From assembly GCF_900102195.1 (NCBI RefSeq), contig NZ_FNBE01000015.1:120132-184131 (forward strand): a stretch of 64,000 nucleotides of DNA, in the 5' to 3' direction. This DNA is from Pseudonocardia oroxyli. GTDB lineage: Bacteria > Actinomycetota > Actinomycetes > Mycobacteriales > Pseudonocardiaceae. Positions 41,789 through 52,300 of the stretch are shown one piece after another (position 1 is the first letter of the stretch; every line of letters starts with the position of its first letter). The position numbers and the translations under genes were made by a program. The notes under the pieces were generated by a model. The model saw only the letters and a program-made list of their open reading frames with translations, was not told where the DNA came from and ran no database searches.

Positions 41789-44526
41789 TCCTCGGAGGCC
41801 CGCATGGTCGCGGCCAGCTCCGCGCGGGAGCCGATCCCGAGCTTGCGGTACACCGAGGACAGGTGGAACTCGATCGTCTTCGGAGAGAGGAACATCCGGG
41901 CCGCCGCCTCCGCGTTGGACACGCCTTCGGCCACGACGACCGCCACCTGCAGCTCTTGGGCGGTCAGCTCCTCGGTCGGCATGGCGGCCCCGCGCGGGCG
42001 AGCCCGCCGGCCGCTCGCGGCGAGCTCGGCGTCTGCCCGTTCGATCCACGGCTTGGCACCGAGCGCGTCGAACGTCGCGCGGGCGAGCTCCAGCTGCTCA
42101 CGCGCCTCGGCGCGGCGGCGGACACGCCGGAGGAACTCCCCGAAGCAGAGCCGTGTCCGCGCCGTCTCGAAGGGCACTCCTGCCTCCGCGTGCCAGCCGA
42201 GAGCCTCCTCGAAACCGGTGCGGGCCGCTTCTGGCGACTCGGCCAGGAGCGCCCTGCAGCGGGCGGCCACGGCGAGTTGCGCGGCCCGGAGCGTGCGGTC
42301 GGCCTCGTCGACGACCGCTCGGTATGTTTCTTCGGCGGCGCCTCGGCGGTCGGCGCGCACCAGCGCCTCGGTCAGGTCGCCCGCCCAGCCGAACAGCACC
42401 GAGTCCCCCATCCTTCCGCGCCGGGCGAACTCCCCCGCCGCTGCGAGGTGGCGGGCGGCCTCGTCCGGCCTGGCACGTCCGAGCGCGGACAGTCCGGCGA
42501 GCCTGGCGGCGTGCGCGGCCATCAGCCCGTTGGCGTGGCTTCTGCTCAGCCGTACGGCCTCGGCGGCGTGCGCCTCGGCCTCCTCTTGGCGCCCCAGGGT
42601 GGTCTCGATCGTGGCGAGCGCCATCAGGCAGTTGGGCAGCTCCGTGGTCCAGCCGGTCTCCCTCGCCAGCTGGACGGCCGCGTGGCCGTTCGCGAGGCCG
42701 GCGAGCCAGTCCCCGTCCATCCAGAGCACAAGGGTCAGCCACGACAGCTGGAACGGCAGCAGTCCCGCCGCCTGCACTCCCCGGGTTCGCCGGACGGTGG
42801 ACTCGAGAAGGGCGCGAGCCCGGGGGACGTCGCCGAGACAGGCGTGGCCTAGCGCTGCCAGCACCGGGAGCTGGTCGATCGAGAGCGGATCGCATCCGTC
42901 CAGATGGGGGTCGGCGCGGTCGAGCGCACCGCGAGCGGCCACGACGCCGCCGTTGATCGCCTGGGTCACCGCGTACGAGACGAGTATCGGCAGCGCCACC
43001 TCGTCCGGTGTCCCGTCGGTCAGGGCGAGGGCGCTGTCGGCCATGGCGATCGCTTGGTGCTGCTCGCCGAGCGCGATGCTCACGACGGCCGCCTGGGCGT
43101 ACATCAGCGCCGCCCAGAACGGGACGCGATCCTCGGTGCGCGCCGCCAGTGCGAGTAGCTCGTCCCTGGCCAGCGTGGGATGCCCGCTCCACATCCTGAT
43201 TCGGCAGCGCAGGTGCGTGGCGGCCGCGCGGGTGTCCTCGTCCTCGGCTTCCCGCAGCACCTCCTCGAGGAGCCTGCCGGCTGACTCGAAGATTCCGGCG
43301 GCCTGACCGGCCAACGCTGCGTCGAGAATTCGTCGTACCCGGGCAGGACCCGGTGGGCTCAGCCAAGCGGCCTTCTCGAACAGCGGCGCGGCAACCGTGT
43401 GGCTGTGCCGGTCGGCGGCGGCGCGGGCCGCCGCCGCGATCTGGCCTGCGACGCCCTCGTCCGGGCCTGCGGTGGACTCCGCCAGGTGGTGGGCACGGCG
43501 CTCCGCGAGTCCCGGACCCGTGTTCTGCGCGAGTGCGGTGGCCATAGCCGCGTGCGCCGACCGCCTCGCCGCAGGCGAGGCGGAGTGGTAGACCGCGCTG
43601 CGGACCAGCGGATGGGTGAAGCCGAGCGAGCCGTCCCGGACCTCGACGAGCCCGGCTGTCTCCGCGGGATCGATGTCGTCGAGGAGCACCCCGACCTGGT
43701 GCAGCGCGGCATCGAGCGCATGCGTCGCCCGCGCAGCCACCGCGAGCACCAGCAGCGCCCGCGCGGTGGGCTCGGGTAGCCCGCTCAGCCTGCGCCCGTA
43801 CGCGCGCAGCAGCCTCGCCGGGAGCGGCATCGGCGCGTCGAGCATTCCGGCCTCGGCGGGTGACGCGAGCTCCAGCAGCGCGAGCGGATTGCCGCCCGCG
43901 TCCCTCCACACGGGCTCCGGAAGAGGACCGCGGGCGGCGACGAGTGCGCGCGACGCGGCCAGATCGAGACCGGGCAGCCAGAGCTGGTCCCAATCGTCGA
44001 GCCGTTCGACCAACTCGCCTGGCACGTCCTCGTCCGGGCGGGCGGTCACGATCATCGCGATCCGCTCGACCTGCAGGCGCGCGAACGCTCCGAACAGTGC
44101 GTCGATTGTCGCGGCGTCGACGAGATGGATGTCGTCGACGGCCACGATCAACGGCGCGCGTTCGGCGGCGTGGGCGAGCACGCCGAGCACCGCCGCGACG
44201 ACGGCCATCCGGTCGCCGTGCAGCGCCGGACCTCGGTTCAGCGCCCCATCCAGCGCCGAGGCCTGGCCGGCCTGCAAGTTGTCACCGTCGCCGCGGAGCG
44301 CACCCACTAGAGCGGACAGCCCGGCGAACGGGAGCTCGCGCTCCGCCTCGTGCCCCTGAATGCGGAGGACCTCGAAACCCTCGGCCCTCTCCAGGACCGC
44401 CTCCAGCAACGCGGTCTTGCCGATACCCGGGTCGCCGCGCAGGACGATGCCCTGGGGACGACCGGCGGCGGCGCCGGACAAGACCGCCAGGAGGGTATCG
44501 CGTTCGCCGTCACGGCCGATCACCAC
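41743..44526 (-). CDS. LuxR family regulator with AAA/STAND-like ATPase domain (LAL type)
   Basis: This is a 927-residue LAL-type regulator. The Walker A motif LRGDPGIGKTALLEAVLER is at residues 28-46, Walker B is LIVAVDDIHLVDAATIDALF, and a long TPR-like helical middle follows. The C-terminal LuxR HTH is LTAQELQVAVVVAEGVSNAEAAARMFLSPKTIEFHLSSVYRKLGIGSRAELAATMR. It is a predicted ATP-dependent signal sensor controlling transcription. It faces the hydrolase gene tail-to-tail and lies 50 bases downstream of the CATRA-trypsin gene on the same strand, so it may be co-transcribed with that module and regulate the island. The ligand is unknown. Confidence 0.85.
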   Translation of the reverse strand: MVIGRDGERDTLLAVLSGAAAGRPQGIVLRGDPGIGKTALLEAVLERAEGFEVLRIQGHEAERELPFAGLSALVGALRGDGDNLQAGQASALDGALNRGPALHGDRMAVVAAVLGVLAHAAERAPLIVAVDDIHLVDAATIDALFGAFARLQVERIAMIVTARPDEDVPGELVERLDDWDQLWLPGLDLAASRALVAARGPLPEPVWRDAGGNPLALLELASPAEAGMLDAPMPLPARLLRAYGRRLSGLPEPTARALLVLAVAARATHALDAALHQVGVLLDDIDPAETAGLVEVRDGSLGFTHPLVRSAVYHSASPAARRSAHAAMATALAQNTGPGLAERRAHHLAESTAGPDEGVAGQIAAAARAAADRHSHTVAAPLFEKAAWLSPPGPARVRRILDAALAGQAAGIFESAGRLLEEVLREAEDEDTRAAATHLRCRIRMWSGHPTLARDELLALAARTEDRVPFWAALMYAQAAVVSIALGEQHQAIAMADSALALTDGTPDEVALPILVSYAVTQAINGGVVAARGALDRADPHLDGCDPLSIDQLPVLAALGHACLGDVPRARALLESTVRRTRGVQAAGLLPFQLSWLTLVLWMDGDWLAGLANGHAAVQLARETGWTTELPNCLMALATIETTLGRQEEAEAHAAEAVRLSRSHANGLMAAHAARLAGLSALGRARPDEAARHLAAAGEFARRGRMGDSVLFGWAGDLTEALVRADRRGAAEETYRAVVDEADRTLRAAQLAVAARCRALLAESPEAARTGFEEALGWHAEAGVPFETARTRLCFGEFLRRVRRRAEAREQLELARATFDALGAKPWIERADAELAASGRRARPRGAAMPTEELTAQELQVAVVVAEGVSNAEAAARMFLSPKTIEFHLSSVYRKLGIGSRAELAATMRASEDHGSGGSGAPKNAAS

Positions 44527-44576
44527 CGCGTCAGGCTATCGGGGTACCGCTGCACATCGTTCAGGGACTCTCTCGG

Positions 44577-46679
44577 TCAGGACGATGACGCGGTGAAGTC
44601 GTCCTCCCTGCCGCACGCCCGGATGTGAGCCGCTATGTCGGTGATCGGGACGCCGCGGTTGGCGGTGCCGCCCGGCACCGTGCCACGGTGCAGCGCGACG
44701 AGGTCGAGGTCGAGGTTCAGGCAGGGCGAGCCCGACGACCCGTCGAACGTGTTCACGCCGTACGTCAGCGAGCCCGGTCCGAGCTCGTGCACTCCTTCGG
44801 TGTCTATCGCCAGCTTGAGTGGATGCCCGTCGGGGTGCTGAAGGACGAGCAGCGGCGTGCCCGCCACCGGGGCGGGCCGCTCAGCGAGCAGGTCGAACCA
44901 GCCGCGGGGCCGGCCGCCGACCAGCGGCGCAGCGCCGGGTGAAGCGGCGAGCCGGACCACGGCGAAGTCGAGCGCGCCCGGCGGGCTGTCCACCACCCGC
45001 CACTCCGCGGCAAGCCCGGTCGCAGTGCCGGGCTCGACCTCGCCGTCGGCTCGTACTCGGTGACCGAAGGTCAGCTTCACCCCGGACGGGCGCGCCTCGC
45101 CGGTGAACAGGAGATCGAGCACGTGGTGATTGGTGAGGACCAGGTCGGGTCCGACGAGCATGCCGCTGCCCCATGCCCACTCTCGAGGGCCGTCCACGCG
45201 AATCCGACAGACCTGGCCGGCCCGCCTCTGCAGCGCGGCCACGAACACCTCCGGGTTCTGGAAGGCGTGCGCGCTCCGCAGGATCCGCTCGAGCCCGGCC
45301 TCGGGCACCTCGTCGAGCAGGTCCGGCTCCGGCACGAGCGCGCGGACGGGTCCAGCGGGTGCTTTCAGCGTCTCCCCGGCGGCCCGTTCCTCGTCGAGGA
45401 ACCCAGCCTCCACCAGTCGACGCAGCCCCGGCCCGTCCGGGTCGGCGAGGTAGGCCCCGGTGACAAGCCTCGTGATCCAACCCTCCGCCTCCGCCCGGCG
45501 GACGAGCTCGTCCGCCTCCGTGCGGAGATCGCCCGTCGCCGCGCGGGCGAGATGCACAGGATCGCGCTCCAGCGCATCGACCAGAACACGGCGATCACTG
45601 CTGCCCAGCATCGCGAGCCGAGACGGCGACGGCGGCATTGCCGTAGCCGCCGCCACTTCGATCACGTCCCGCGCCTCGGCGAGGGTGTCGTCGAGGTAGC
45701 CGAGGTCCACCGCCAGTTGGTCCTGAAGCCAGCGCGCGACCGCCAGGTCCTCGGCGAACGGCCCAGTCGGCTCCTCGCTGAGGGTGAGGCGCTCCATGTT
45801 GGTCGCCGCGATCCCGGCGGTGCGGCGCAGTGCGCCAAGGGTCCGGACGCTGCTGCGCAGCCGTAGGTCGAGCAGCCGTAGATCGGCTAGTGCGGCCGCC
45901 GGGGACCCGCCCGCTCCGAGCTGTGTTCGCAGCTCCGCGGCCGCCGCCGTGACGGCCCGGCGTAGCGGCTCCAGCCGGTCCGCAGCCTCGACGATCCGTG
46001 CCTCGTACCGCAGCTTGGCCGCCTGGATCAGGTACCGGGCCAACAATGGCGCGCGCCCGTCCTCGCGCCTCCAGGTCCATCGGCTGAGCTGGGAGTCCGC
46101 CTCCTTCGGCGCGACCACAGCGAACGTGCGGTGCGTCCGCGACCGCACGAGCGCGCGGTCGGCGCCGTCCGGGTTCGCCTCCCAGACGGCGAACGGACCC
46201 AGCTCGGGCGGCTGCCGGCGGACCCCCGCGGACCAGCGCAGCCCGCGCAGCGGCGGAGGCGTACCGAGCTGGTCGGGGTCGGCCTTCGCGGCGTGTCTCG
46301 CCTGGAGGATCTCGGCCGTGCCGAGGACGCTCGGCGGGCAGGCCGCCCGCACCCGCCCCCAGCGCGTGTGGAGCACCGGCCAGTCCGCTGGCCCGTTTGG
46401 AGCACAGACGAACGACAGGCAGAGTACGTCGTGCATCCGCCGCAGGACGAGGTCCTGCACCCCGTCTCCCGAGAGCCGACGGGCCGCGAGCGGGACCTCC
46501 TCGGGTGCCTCGCCGAGGTCGGCCGGGAGTTCGGTCGGATGGTCCGCGATGCTCTCCCGCAGGCCGTACTCCTCGACGCACTGCTCCCAGACCGGCCCGA
46601 TCACCGACTCAGCGGGGACGGGCCCGTCGACCGGGACGAGGATGTGCGCGACGAGCTCGCACCCCAGCAGCCCGTCCAC
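44577..46679 (-). CDS. CATRA-domain protein fused to trypsin-like serine protease
   Basis: Residues 1 to about 350 match the CATRA (caspase- and TPR-repeat-associated) domain: ELVAHILVPVDGPV, RRMHDVLCLSFVCAP, GTAEILQARHAA, and an Arg-rich middle, also present in the protein at 58440. Residues about 365-500 hold two short helical segments resembling effector-associated domains (SSDRRVLVDALERDP, LERILRSAHAFQNPEVFVAALQRRAGQVCRI). The protease follows: His 519 in LVLTNHHVL, Asp 571 in GALDFAVVRL, Ser 651 in DGSSGSPCLNL, a complete triad. No signal peptide, so it probably acts inside the cell when the CATRA part is triggered. GTG 46679 is five bases past the small CATRA gene. Confidence 0.85.
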   Translation of the reverse strand: MDGLLGCELVAHILVPVDGPVPAESVIGPVWEQCVEEYGLRESIADHPTELPADLGEAPEEVPLAARRLSGDGVQDLVLRRMHDVLCLSFVCAPNGPADWPVLHTRWGRVRAACPPSVLGTAEILQARHAAKADPDQLGTPPPLRGLRWSAGVRRQPPELGPFAVWEANPDGADRALVRSRTHRTFAVVAPKEADSQLSRWTWRREDGRAPLLARYLIQAAKLRYEARIVEAADRLEPLRRAVTAAAAELRTQLGAGGSPAAALADLRLLDLRLRSSVRTLGALRRTAGIAATNMERLTLSEEPTGPFAEDLAVARWLQDQLAVDLGYLDDTLAEARDVIEVAAATAMPPSPSRLAMLGSSDRRVLVDALERDPVHLARAATGDLRTEADELVRRAEAEGWITRLVTGAYLADPDGPGLRRLVEAGFLDEERAAGETLKAPAGPVRALVPEPDLLDEVPEAGLERILRSAHAFQNPEVFVAALQRRAGQVCRIRVDGPREWAWGSGMLVGPDLVLTNHHVLDLLFTGEARPSGVKLTFGHRVRADGEVEPGTATGLAAEWRVVDSPPGALDFAVVRLAASPGAAPLVGGRPRGWFDLLAERPAPVAGTPLLVLQHPDGHPLKLAIDTEGVHELGPGSLTYGVNTFDGSSGSPCLNLDLDLVALHRGTVPGGTANRGVPITDIAAHIRACGREDDFTASSS

Positions 46680-46684
46680 GGGCC

Positions 46685-47041
46685 TCAGGACTCACGCGGC
46701 GCGAGGTCGTCTTGCAGATCGTGGACGAGCCGGTTCAGCAGCAGGTCGACCTCCTCGGGAACGGGTCCGGTCACCGGCGCGTCCAGCGGCGTGGCTCGGA
46801 CCGGCCCGAGCAGCTCGAGTTCCAGGACGCCGGTCTGCACCGCGGCAAGGTCCCGTCGAGCGACGGCAGTAGCCAGCCGGGAGACGATCCCGCCCAGGAT
46901 CGACCAGGCCTCAGGGTGAAGCTGCCAGGCTCGGGCGTCCTCGACGACATCGAGGGCTTCCTCCCACAGTGCCGCATCGTGCCCGGGGTGCTCCCGCTCG
47001 GTGACCACCCGGCCGAACATAGCGGGTCCGTCGACGTCCAC
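46685..47041 (-). CDS. Small CATRA system-associated protein
   Basis: About 118 residues, helical: ALWEEALDVVEDARAWQLHPEAWSILGGIVSRLATAVARRDLAAVQTGVLELELLGPVRA, with a C-terminal LLLNRLVHDLQ. It aligns by eye with the small protein at 58145 (ALDLAREALGWRLPARRWVQVDRAVQALAEALAQRDDV). Both sit directly before a CATRA gene, so it is probably an obligate partner. The start is uncertain: the frame is open to 47140, and GTG 47041 or the Met at residue 41 of that frame fit the paralogue better. Confidence 0.72.
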   Translation of the reverse strand: MDVDGPAMFGRVVTEREHPGHDAALWEEALDVVEDARAWQLHPEAWSILGGIVSRLATAVARRDLAAVQTGVLELELLGPVRATPLDAPVTGPVPEEVDLLLNRLVHDLQDDLAPRES

Positions 47042-47154
47042 CCGGGGCAAGTTCCTGTGGTCCAGGTCACGTATCACCACCCACAGTCGACCGATCTCAC
47101 GTGCGCCCTCGCCGCCGGCCGGCCCGGAGGCCACGTTCACGTCATGGAGGCCCC

Positions 47155-48522
47155 GTGCCTGGAACCGAGCGGTCCGTCCGCAGGCTCGCCCCGTCGGAGC
47201 CGCCCCCCTGGTACCCGCTCCTCGGGCTCGAGCTCGGCGAGACCATCCAGTCAGCGGTGTACAGGGCGATCACCGGGCTGGAGCCCGGCACGGCCTTGGG
47301 CACCGGCGCGCTGCTGGCAGCCCTCGACGCCGCGGACGGCGGCGGCGCGTGGGAGCGGTTCTGGCTGCTGGTCGGACTCGGGGGCCCCGAGAGAGTCGGC
47401 GAGCTCCGTGATCCGGACGGCCTGACGCCCCTGCTGGACGCCCGGCCGGGCGCGCGCCTGGACGGAGTACGGCTCACTCCGGCTCTCACCGCCTCCCTCA
47501 CCCTGCTACGGGATCTGGTGCGGGACTTCGAGTTGGGGCCCGTTCCGCCGGGAGCTTTGGCAATCGCCTTGGTCGCCGAGCCGACCTCCGCCGTCGTCTC
47601 CTTACTCACCGCCGACGGGGAGCGGTCTCGGTCCGAGCTACTGGAGCTCGCCCAGGACCAGCTCCTCGGCACATCTCTCGACGGCCTAGAGGTCTGGGTC
47701 GAGGCCCGGTTCAACACCTCCACCCAGGAGCCCACTGTGGAGGAGGCGATACGGCGGGCGCGCGGTGCGGCTGCCGGGGAGAACCGGCGAGCGGACGACA
47801 TCGACCTGCTCGACGAGCTGGTAACCGGACTGGAGAGCAGCGCGCCGCGGGCAGCGCTGCCCCGGCTGCTCCGTACGGTGCTCCCGGCCGCGACCGCGCC
47901 GGCCCGGGTATTGGGGACGCGACCGCTGGACGACGTCGTCGCAGAGTCCTCCGATCGGCCGGACGCGTGGCAGTTGCTGGACAAGCTCGCGAGCGGTCCG
48001 TCCCGCGGGTGCGCCGCCGTGTTCGCCGCGGCCGGGCTCACCGGGCCGGGGGTCATGGCGGACGCGCGGCGAGCCCGACGCGCGGACGGCGGGATCCGGC
48101 TGCCCGCTACCGGTACCTACACGGCGGTGGCGCTGGCCAACATGGTGCTGGTGGGACTGGTCATCGCGGTCGTGGTGGTACACGCCCTCGGCCCAGGCAG
48201 CCCGTGGGAGCTATTTGCCGTCCCCTTCCTGTTCTACAGGATGCCCGCCGACTCGCCCGTGGTTCCCGCCGCGATGGTGGTGGTGCTGGTGCTTGTTTCG
48301 AGTCCGCTCGCCGCGGGGCTGAACCTGCTGAGCTTCGGGACGGGTTGGATGCAGACCCGGCTTGAGATGCGCCGGCTGCGCGCGGTGACCGGAGTCGGCC
48401 TGACCCTCCGGGAGTACACAGGGCACCTTCGGCGCACTCTCCGCCCCGCGTTCGTGGTCCGACGGGCGGCATTGCTGTCGGCGTTCCGGATCGCCCGCTT
48501 CTCCGAAAGCGCCGCCGGATGA
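47155..48522 (+). CDS. Membrane protein of unknown function, first gene of CHAT operon
   Basis: 455 residues. Residues 1-320 are soluble, with a Trp/Pro-rich start (LAPSEPPPWYPLLGLELGETIQSAVYRAI) and a middle of helices. Two membrane spans lie near residues 325-350 and 385-410 (AVALANMVLVGLVIAVVVVHAL; VVPAAMVVVLVLVSSPLAAGLNLL), and a basic tail follows. The GTG at 47155 has GGAGG just upstream. The gene overlaps the next by ATGA. No known family; it could be a membrane receptor for the CHAT protein at 49322. Confidence 0.65.
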   Translation: MPGTERSVRRLAPSEPPPWYPLLGLELGETIQSAVYRAITGLEPGTALGTGALLAALDAADGGGAWERFWLLVGLGGPERVGELRDPDGLTPLLDARPGARLDGVRLTPALTASLTLLRDLVRDFELGPVPPGALAIALVAEPTSAVVSLLTADGERSRSELLELAQDQLLGTSLDGLEVWVEARFNTSTQEPTVEEAIRRARGAAAGENRRADDIDLLDELVTGLESSAPRAALPRLLRTVLPAATAPARVLGTRPLDDVVAESSDRPDAWQLLDKLASGPSRGCAAVFAAAGLTGPGVMADARRARRADGGIRLPATGTYTAVALANMVLVGLVIAVVVVHALGPGSPWELFAVPFLFYRMPADSPVVPAAMVVVLVLVSSPLAAGLNLLSFGTGWMQTRLEMRRLRAVTGVGLTLREYTGHLRRTLRPAFVVRRAALLSAFRIARFSESAAG

Positions 48523-49325
48523 GCCGGGGTGTGCCGCTACCAGTCCGCCTCGGCATGGTGGCGACTGTGCTCGCGATCGCCGCGGCGATCTACTTCACCG
48601 TCGTCGCCGACTGGTGGGGGGTGGGCGTGGCCGTGCTGGTGCTGGTCGCGAGCCTGGGCAACGCGGTGGCGCGCACGATCGCCCTGATCGTCGCGCTTCT
48701 GTTCGCGGCATGGCCCGCGGCGGTCGCCGCCGGTGTGGCGGTCCTGGCCTCCGCGCTCGGCGCACTGCCTGGCGCCGCACCGGCGCGTCCCCTCGACCGT
48801 GATGCCCTGGTAGCGGCCGTGCACTCGCTCCCGCCCGCCGAGCGCAGCCGGATCGAGCGGGCCACCGACGGGCTCGTCGACAGCCTGGCGCTCGTCCGTG
48901 CTGCGGTCGCCGACGATTCGACGCGATGGTCAGTAGACGGCGTCGACGTGTCGGGTGCGGGCTTCGACGGAGGGGCGGTCGAGGACCTGGGCTGGACCCT
49001 GGTCGCGTGCGAGGCAGCGCTCGTCGCAGCGCATCGTCCGGACAAGGACCGGGCGGTGGACGTCCATCACCTGGCCGCGGCCTCGCTGCTGCTCCCGCAT
49101 TCGGCGGCAGCCGTGCGCCTGGGGACAGCGGCCGGAACGACGGCCGCGGCGGTGCTGGGCTTGGTCGACGAGCAGGCCATCCAGCTCCTGGTACGCACGT
49201 CGAGGGCCCGCGGCGCCGAACTGATCAGTCCGCGTGTCGAGCGGCTCGCGGGCAGCATGCGGGGACGAGCAAACGTGGCGATGACCGAACTGACGGAGGA
49301 CGAGTGGCGACGGCTGGGAGCATGA
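48519..49325 (+). CDS. Membrane-anchored protein of unknown function in CHAT operon
   Basis: A 268-residue protein with two or three N-terminal membrane helices (GMVATVLAIAAAIYFTVVADWW, VAVLVLVASLGNAVARTIALIVALLFAAW, PAAVAAGVAVLASALGAL). The rest is a soluble helical domain, including VHHLAAASLLLPHSAAAVRLGTAAGTTAAAVLGLVDEQAIQLLV. It is coupled by ATGA to both neighbours. It has no recognisable catalytic residues and is probably a structural or inhibitory subunit of the complex. Confidence 0.65.
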   Translation: MSRGVPLPVRLGMVATVLAIAAAIYFTVVADWWGVGVAVLVLVASLGNAVARTIALIVALLFAAWPAAVAAGVAVLASALGALPGAAPARPLDRDALVAAVHSLPPAERSRIERATDGLVDSLALVRAAVADDSTRWSVDGVDVSGAGFDGGAVEDLGWTLVACEAALVAAHRPDKDRAVDVHHLAAASLLLPHSAAAVRLGTAAGTTAAAVLGLVDEQAIQLLVRTSRARGAELISPRVERLAGSMRGRANVAMTELTEDEWRRLGA

Positions 49326-52300
49326 CGGCGAAGGCCCGTTTCGGCGCGCTCACCACGGGATGGCCCGTCCTCGCGAAGGGGCTGTGGTGGGTCGTTCGGC
49401 CGGGGTGCACCCTTGTGGGGCTCGCCGCATCGCTGGTCGCGGTGTTCGCCGGGCCCTGGTGGGCCGGCTGCGGCGCGGCGCTGCTGATGGTCGTGGCGCG
49501 CACGATACGACGACCGTGGCTCGGGTTACTCGCGGCAGTGCCTGCCTTCGTGCTGGTGCCGGTGGCCGGGATCGCGCTGGCTGCCCGCGTGGTGGCCGGC
49601 GTCGCCGCTGTTCTCGTCGTGGGTCGGGGATCGTGGAGGAACGGGCTGGAAGGAGTAGCCGCAGGCCGACGACAGTCAGCGGGCTCCGTGCCGACGGACG
49701 ACGAGGCGCGTGGCAGCCTCTCGGGCCTTTCCTCGATGTCCGACGACGACGCGATCGAGGCCGTGGGCACGGCGGGTGCCGCGGCCTGGGCGAGCGCGGA
49801 CGGACGGCGAATCGCCTCTGCCGCGGGAATGATGTTGTCGCTCGCGCTGACTGGTACTGCGGGCCCGGTCCGGCTGCCGCTCGATCTCGACGTGGTGCGC
49901 CTGGCCGTCCTCGAGCAAGCGCTCGACATGGCCCGGAAAGTGGTCTTCGCAGCCGCCGCGGTCGGGCTGGCTGCCGTGTTGTGGTCGGGCTGGGTGGACC
50001 TCGCCCCCTGGATGGTCCTCGATGGGGGCCCGATCCGCGCCAGTATCGCCTATGCCCTGGTGTTCGCCCTGGCGTTCCGCCTGAGCCGCCGTGCCGACCG
50101 GATGGGTCTGCTCGTGCTACTTCTCAGCGCGGGTCTGATCGTCGACGCAGGCTTGGCGGGGATTGTCGGGGGCGGATGTGCGGCGGTTGCGGCGGTGGCG
50201 GGCAACGCGGCCCGCCCCACGGTGGACGGGCTGGTGCTCGGTGGCCCACGACCCGCCGAGCCGGGGCCCGGGCTGCGCACTGGTACCCGACGCGGTCGTC
50301 GGACGTGGCGGGCCGCGACCGAGGCCCGGCGCTGGGAGAGCGAGTACGAGGCCTGCCTCTGGGACGAGATCGTCGCTGATCCGGACGAGTCGGCGGCTCT
50401 GAAGGCGGGCGCGCTCGCGGCGCTCGCCGAGGACGCACTGTCCCGCAGCAAGTTGCAGGAGGCCGTCCGCAGGGCGGAGGAGGCGCTGGCTGTGGCGGAA
50501 TCGGCCGTACTCCCGCGCGGTTTGGCCACCCGCGTGCACGCAGCGGCGGGCCGCGCGGTCCTCGCCGCCGGAGACCCCGATCGGGCCAGGGGCCTGTTGG
50601 CGTCCGTCGTGGACGAGCGGGCTTACCGGACGGACGCTGCGGTACAAGAGGCCTGGCGAGAGGCCGCCCACAGTCAGGCAGGCGAGAGCGGCGGAGCCGG
50701 GTACCTCGCCCGCTGGGACGCGGCACGCCACGAGGCCGCCCGCGCCGGGGACCTTGCCGCCCTGCGTGACATGCTCGGAACCGACCTCGACATCTCGATG
50801 GTCCGGGACAAGGCGACCCGCGCCGCGTTGATCACGGCGCAGAGCCGCGGTCACCTCGAACTCGGTGAGCTCGAGCTCCGACACGGCGACGCTCGCGCAG
50901 CTGCCAAGGCTCTCCGCCGGGCGCTGGCTGGTCTGAGTGGACCGGCTACCGAGGTCGAGCGCGCAGTGGCCCACACCCTCCTCGGCGCCGCCACAACCAG
51001 GACCTCGCCCGACCGCGCCCTCACCGATCTCGGCACCGGTGTCCGCGCCTTGGAGGACTCTCGCGGTGAGCTCGCCGACGAGCTGCACCGGCGTGGCCTC
51101 GTCCTGCGTCACGCGGGCGTGTACGAGCTGGTCTTCGACGCGGCTCAGACGCTGCAGGAGCAGGGCCTCGGCTCAGGTCCGCTGGCCGCCGAGGTCGTCG
51201 AGTCCCTCCGCCGTGGGTCGCTCGCCACGATGCTTCGGGCGGGTTCGCTCGATCTCGGAGAGCCCGTCCGCGCTGTCCAGCAGCGGATTGCCGCGCTGGA
51301 GAGCACCGACTCACCGGACGGTGCAGCGGAGCTTGCCGACGCCCACCGGGAGCTGTCGGCGCAGCTATCGGGCCTTTTCGCCGATGCCTACGTGCCGCGC
51401 CGCGTCCGGGACACGCCGGTCGATCCCGGAGACCGCCACGTGCTCGCGTTCCACCTCGACGACCTGACGGCGACACGCATGCGCGGCCACACCGTCTGGA
51501 CACCGCCGGGGCGTACCGCCTGGATCCATCCCTTCGATGTCACTGATTCCGAGATTCTGGACCTGGTCACCGCATCAGACCCCGAGGAGCGGCGCGTCCG
51601 GATGAGCGCCAGGCAGGACGACGAGCAACGTGGTCGATGGCGTGCACTGGGTGCAGCACTGCTCCCCCCGGAGTTGAGGCTGCTCTTCCGCGGGCTGCCC
51701 GAAGGCGCGTTGGAGCGGGTGCTCGTGGTCCCGCACGGCCCGCTCGCGGCGCTCCCCTGGGCCGCCGTCGGCATCGATGACGGCCGACCGCTCCTGAGCG
51801 TCGCCGAGATTCAGGTCGTGCCTAGCCTCGCTCTACTGGACCGGCCGGGTGACCGGCCCGGCCTCGGTACCGGTCCCGTCGCCGTACACCTTGCCGAGGT
51901 CGCAGCCCGCGCCGAGGCACGAACGCTTGCCGAGCTCCCGACGAACCGAGCCGAGGACCTGGGTGGGTTTCTCGATCTCCTGTCCACGGGGCCTGCGGGC
52001 GCGTACCTCGCCACCCACGGCGACGGCGTCGGGCTCGCCCAGGCGGTCACCTTCGCCGGAGGCGGCAGGCTGTCCGCCGGGGCGGCCCTCGGACAGCGCT
52101 GGCCGGACTGGGTGGTCTTCGCCTCCTGCCTGGTCGGACGCGTGGACGTGGACCCGGGCGCTGAGCCGCTCGGCCTCCCGATCAGCTGCATGCTCGGCGG
52201 CGCACGGACGGTCGTCGGCGGGGTGATCGAGATTGGCTACGGCGCCGGGGCGCAGGCCGCCCGGGTGGCTGTCCGGGTGGCCCGTGGTGAGCATCCGGCG

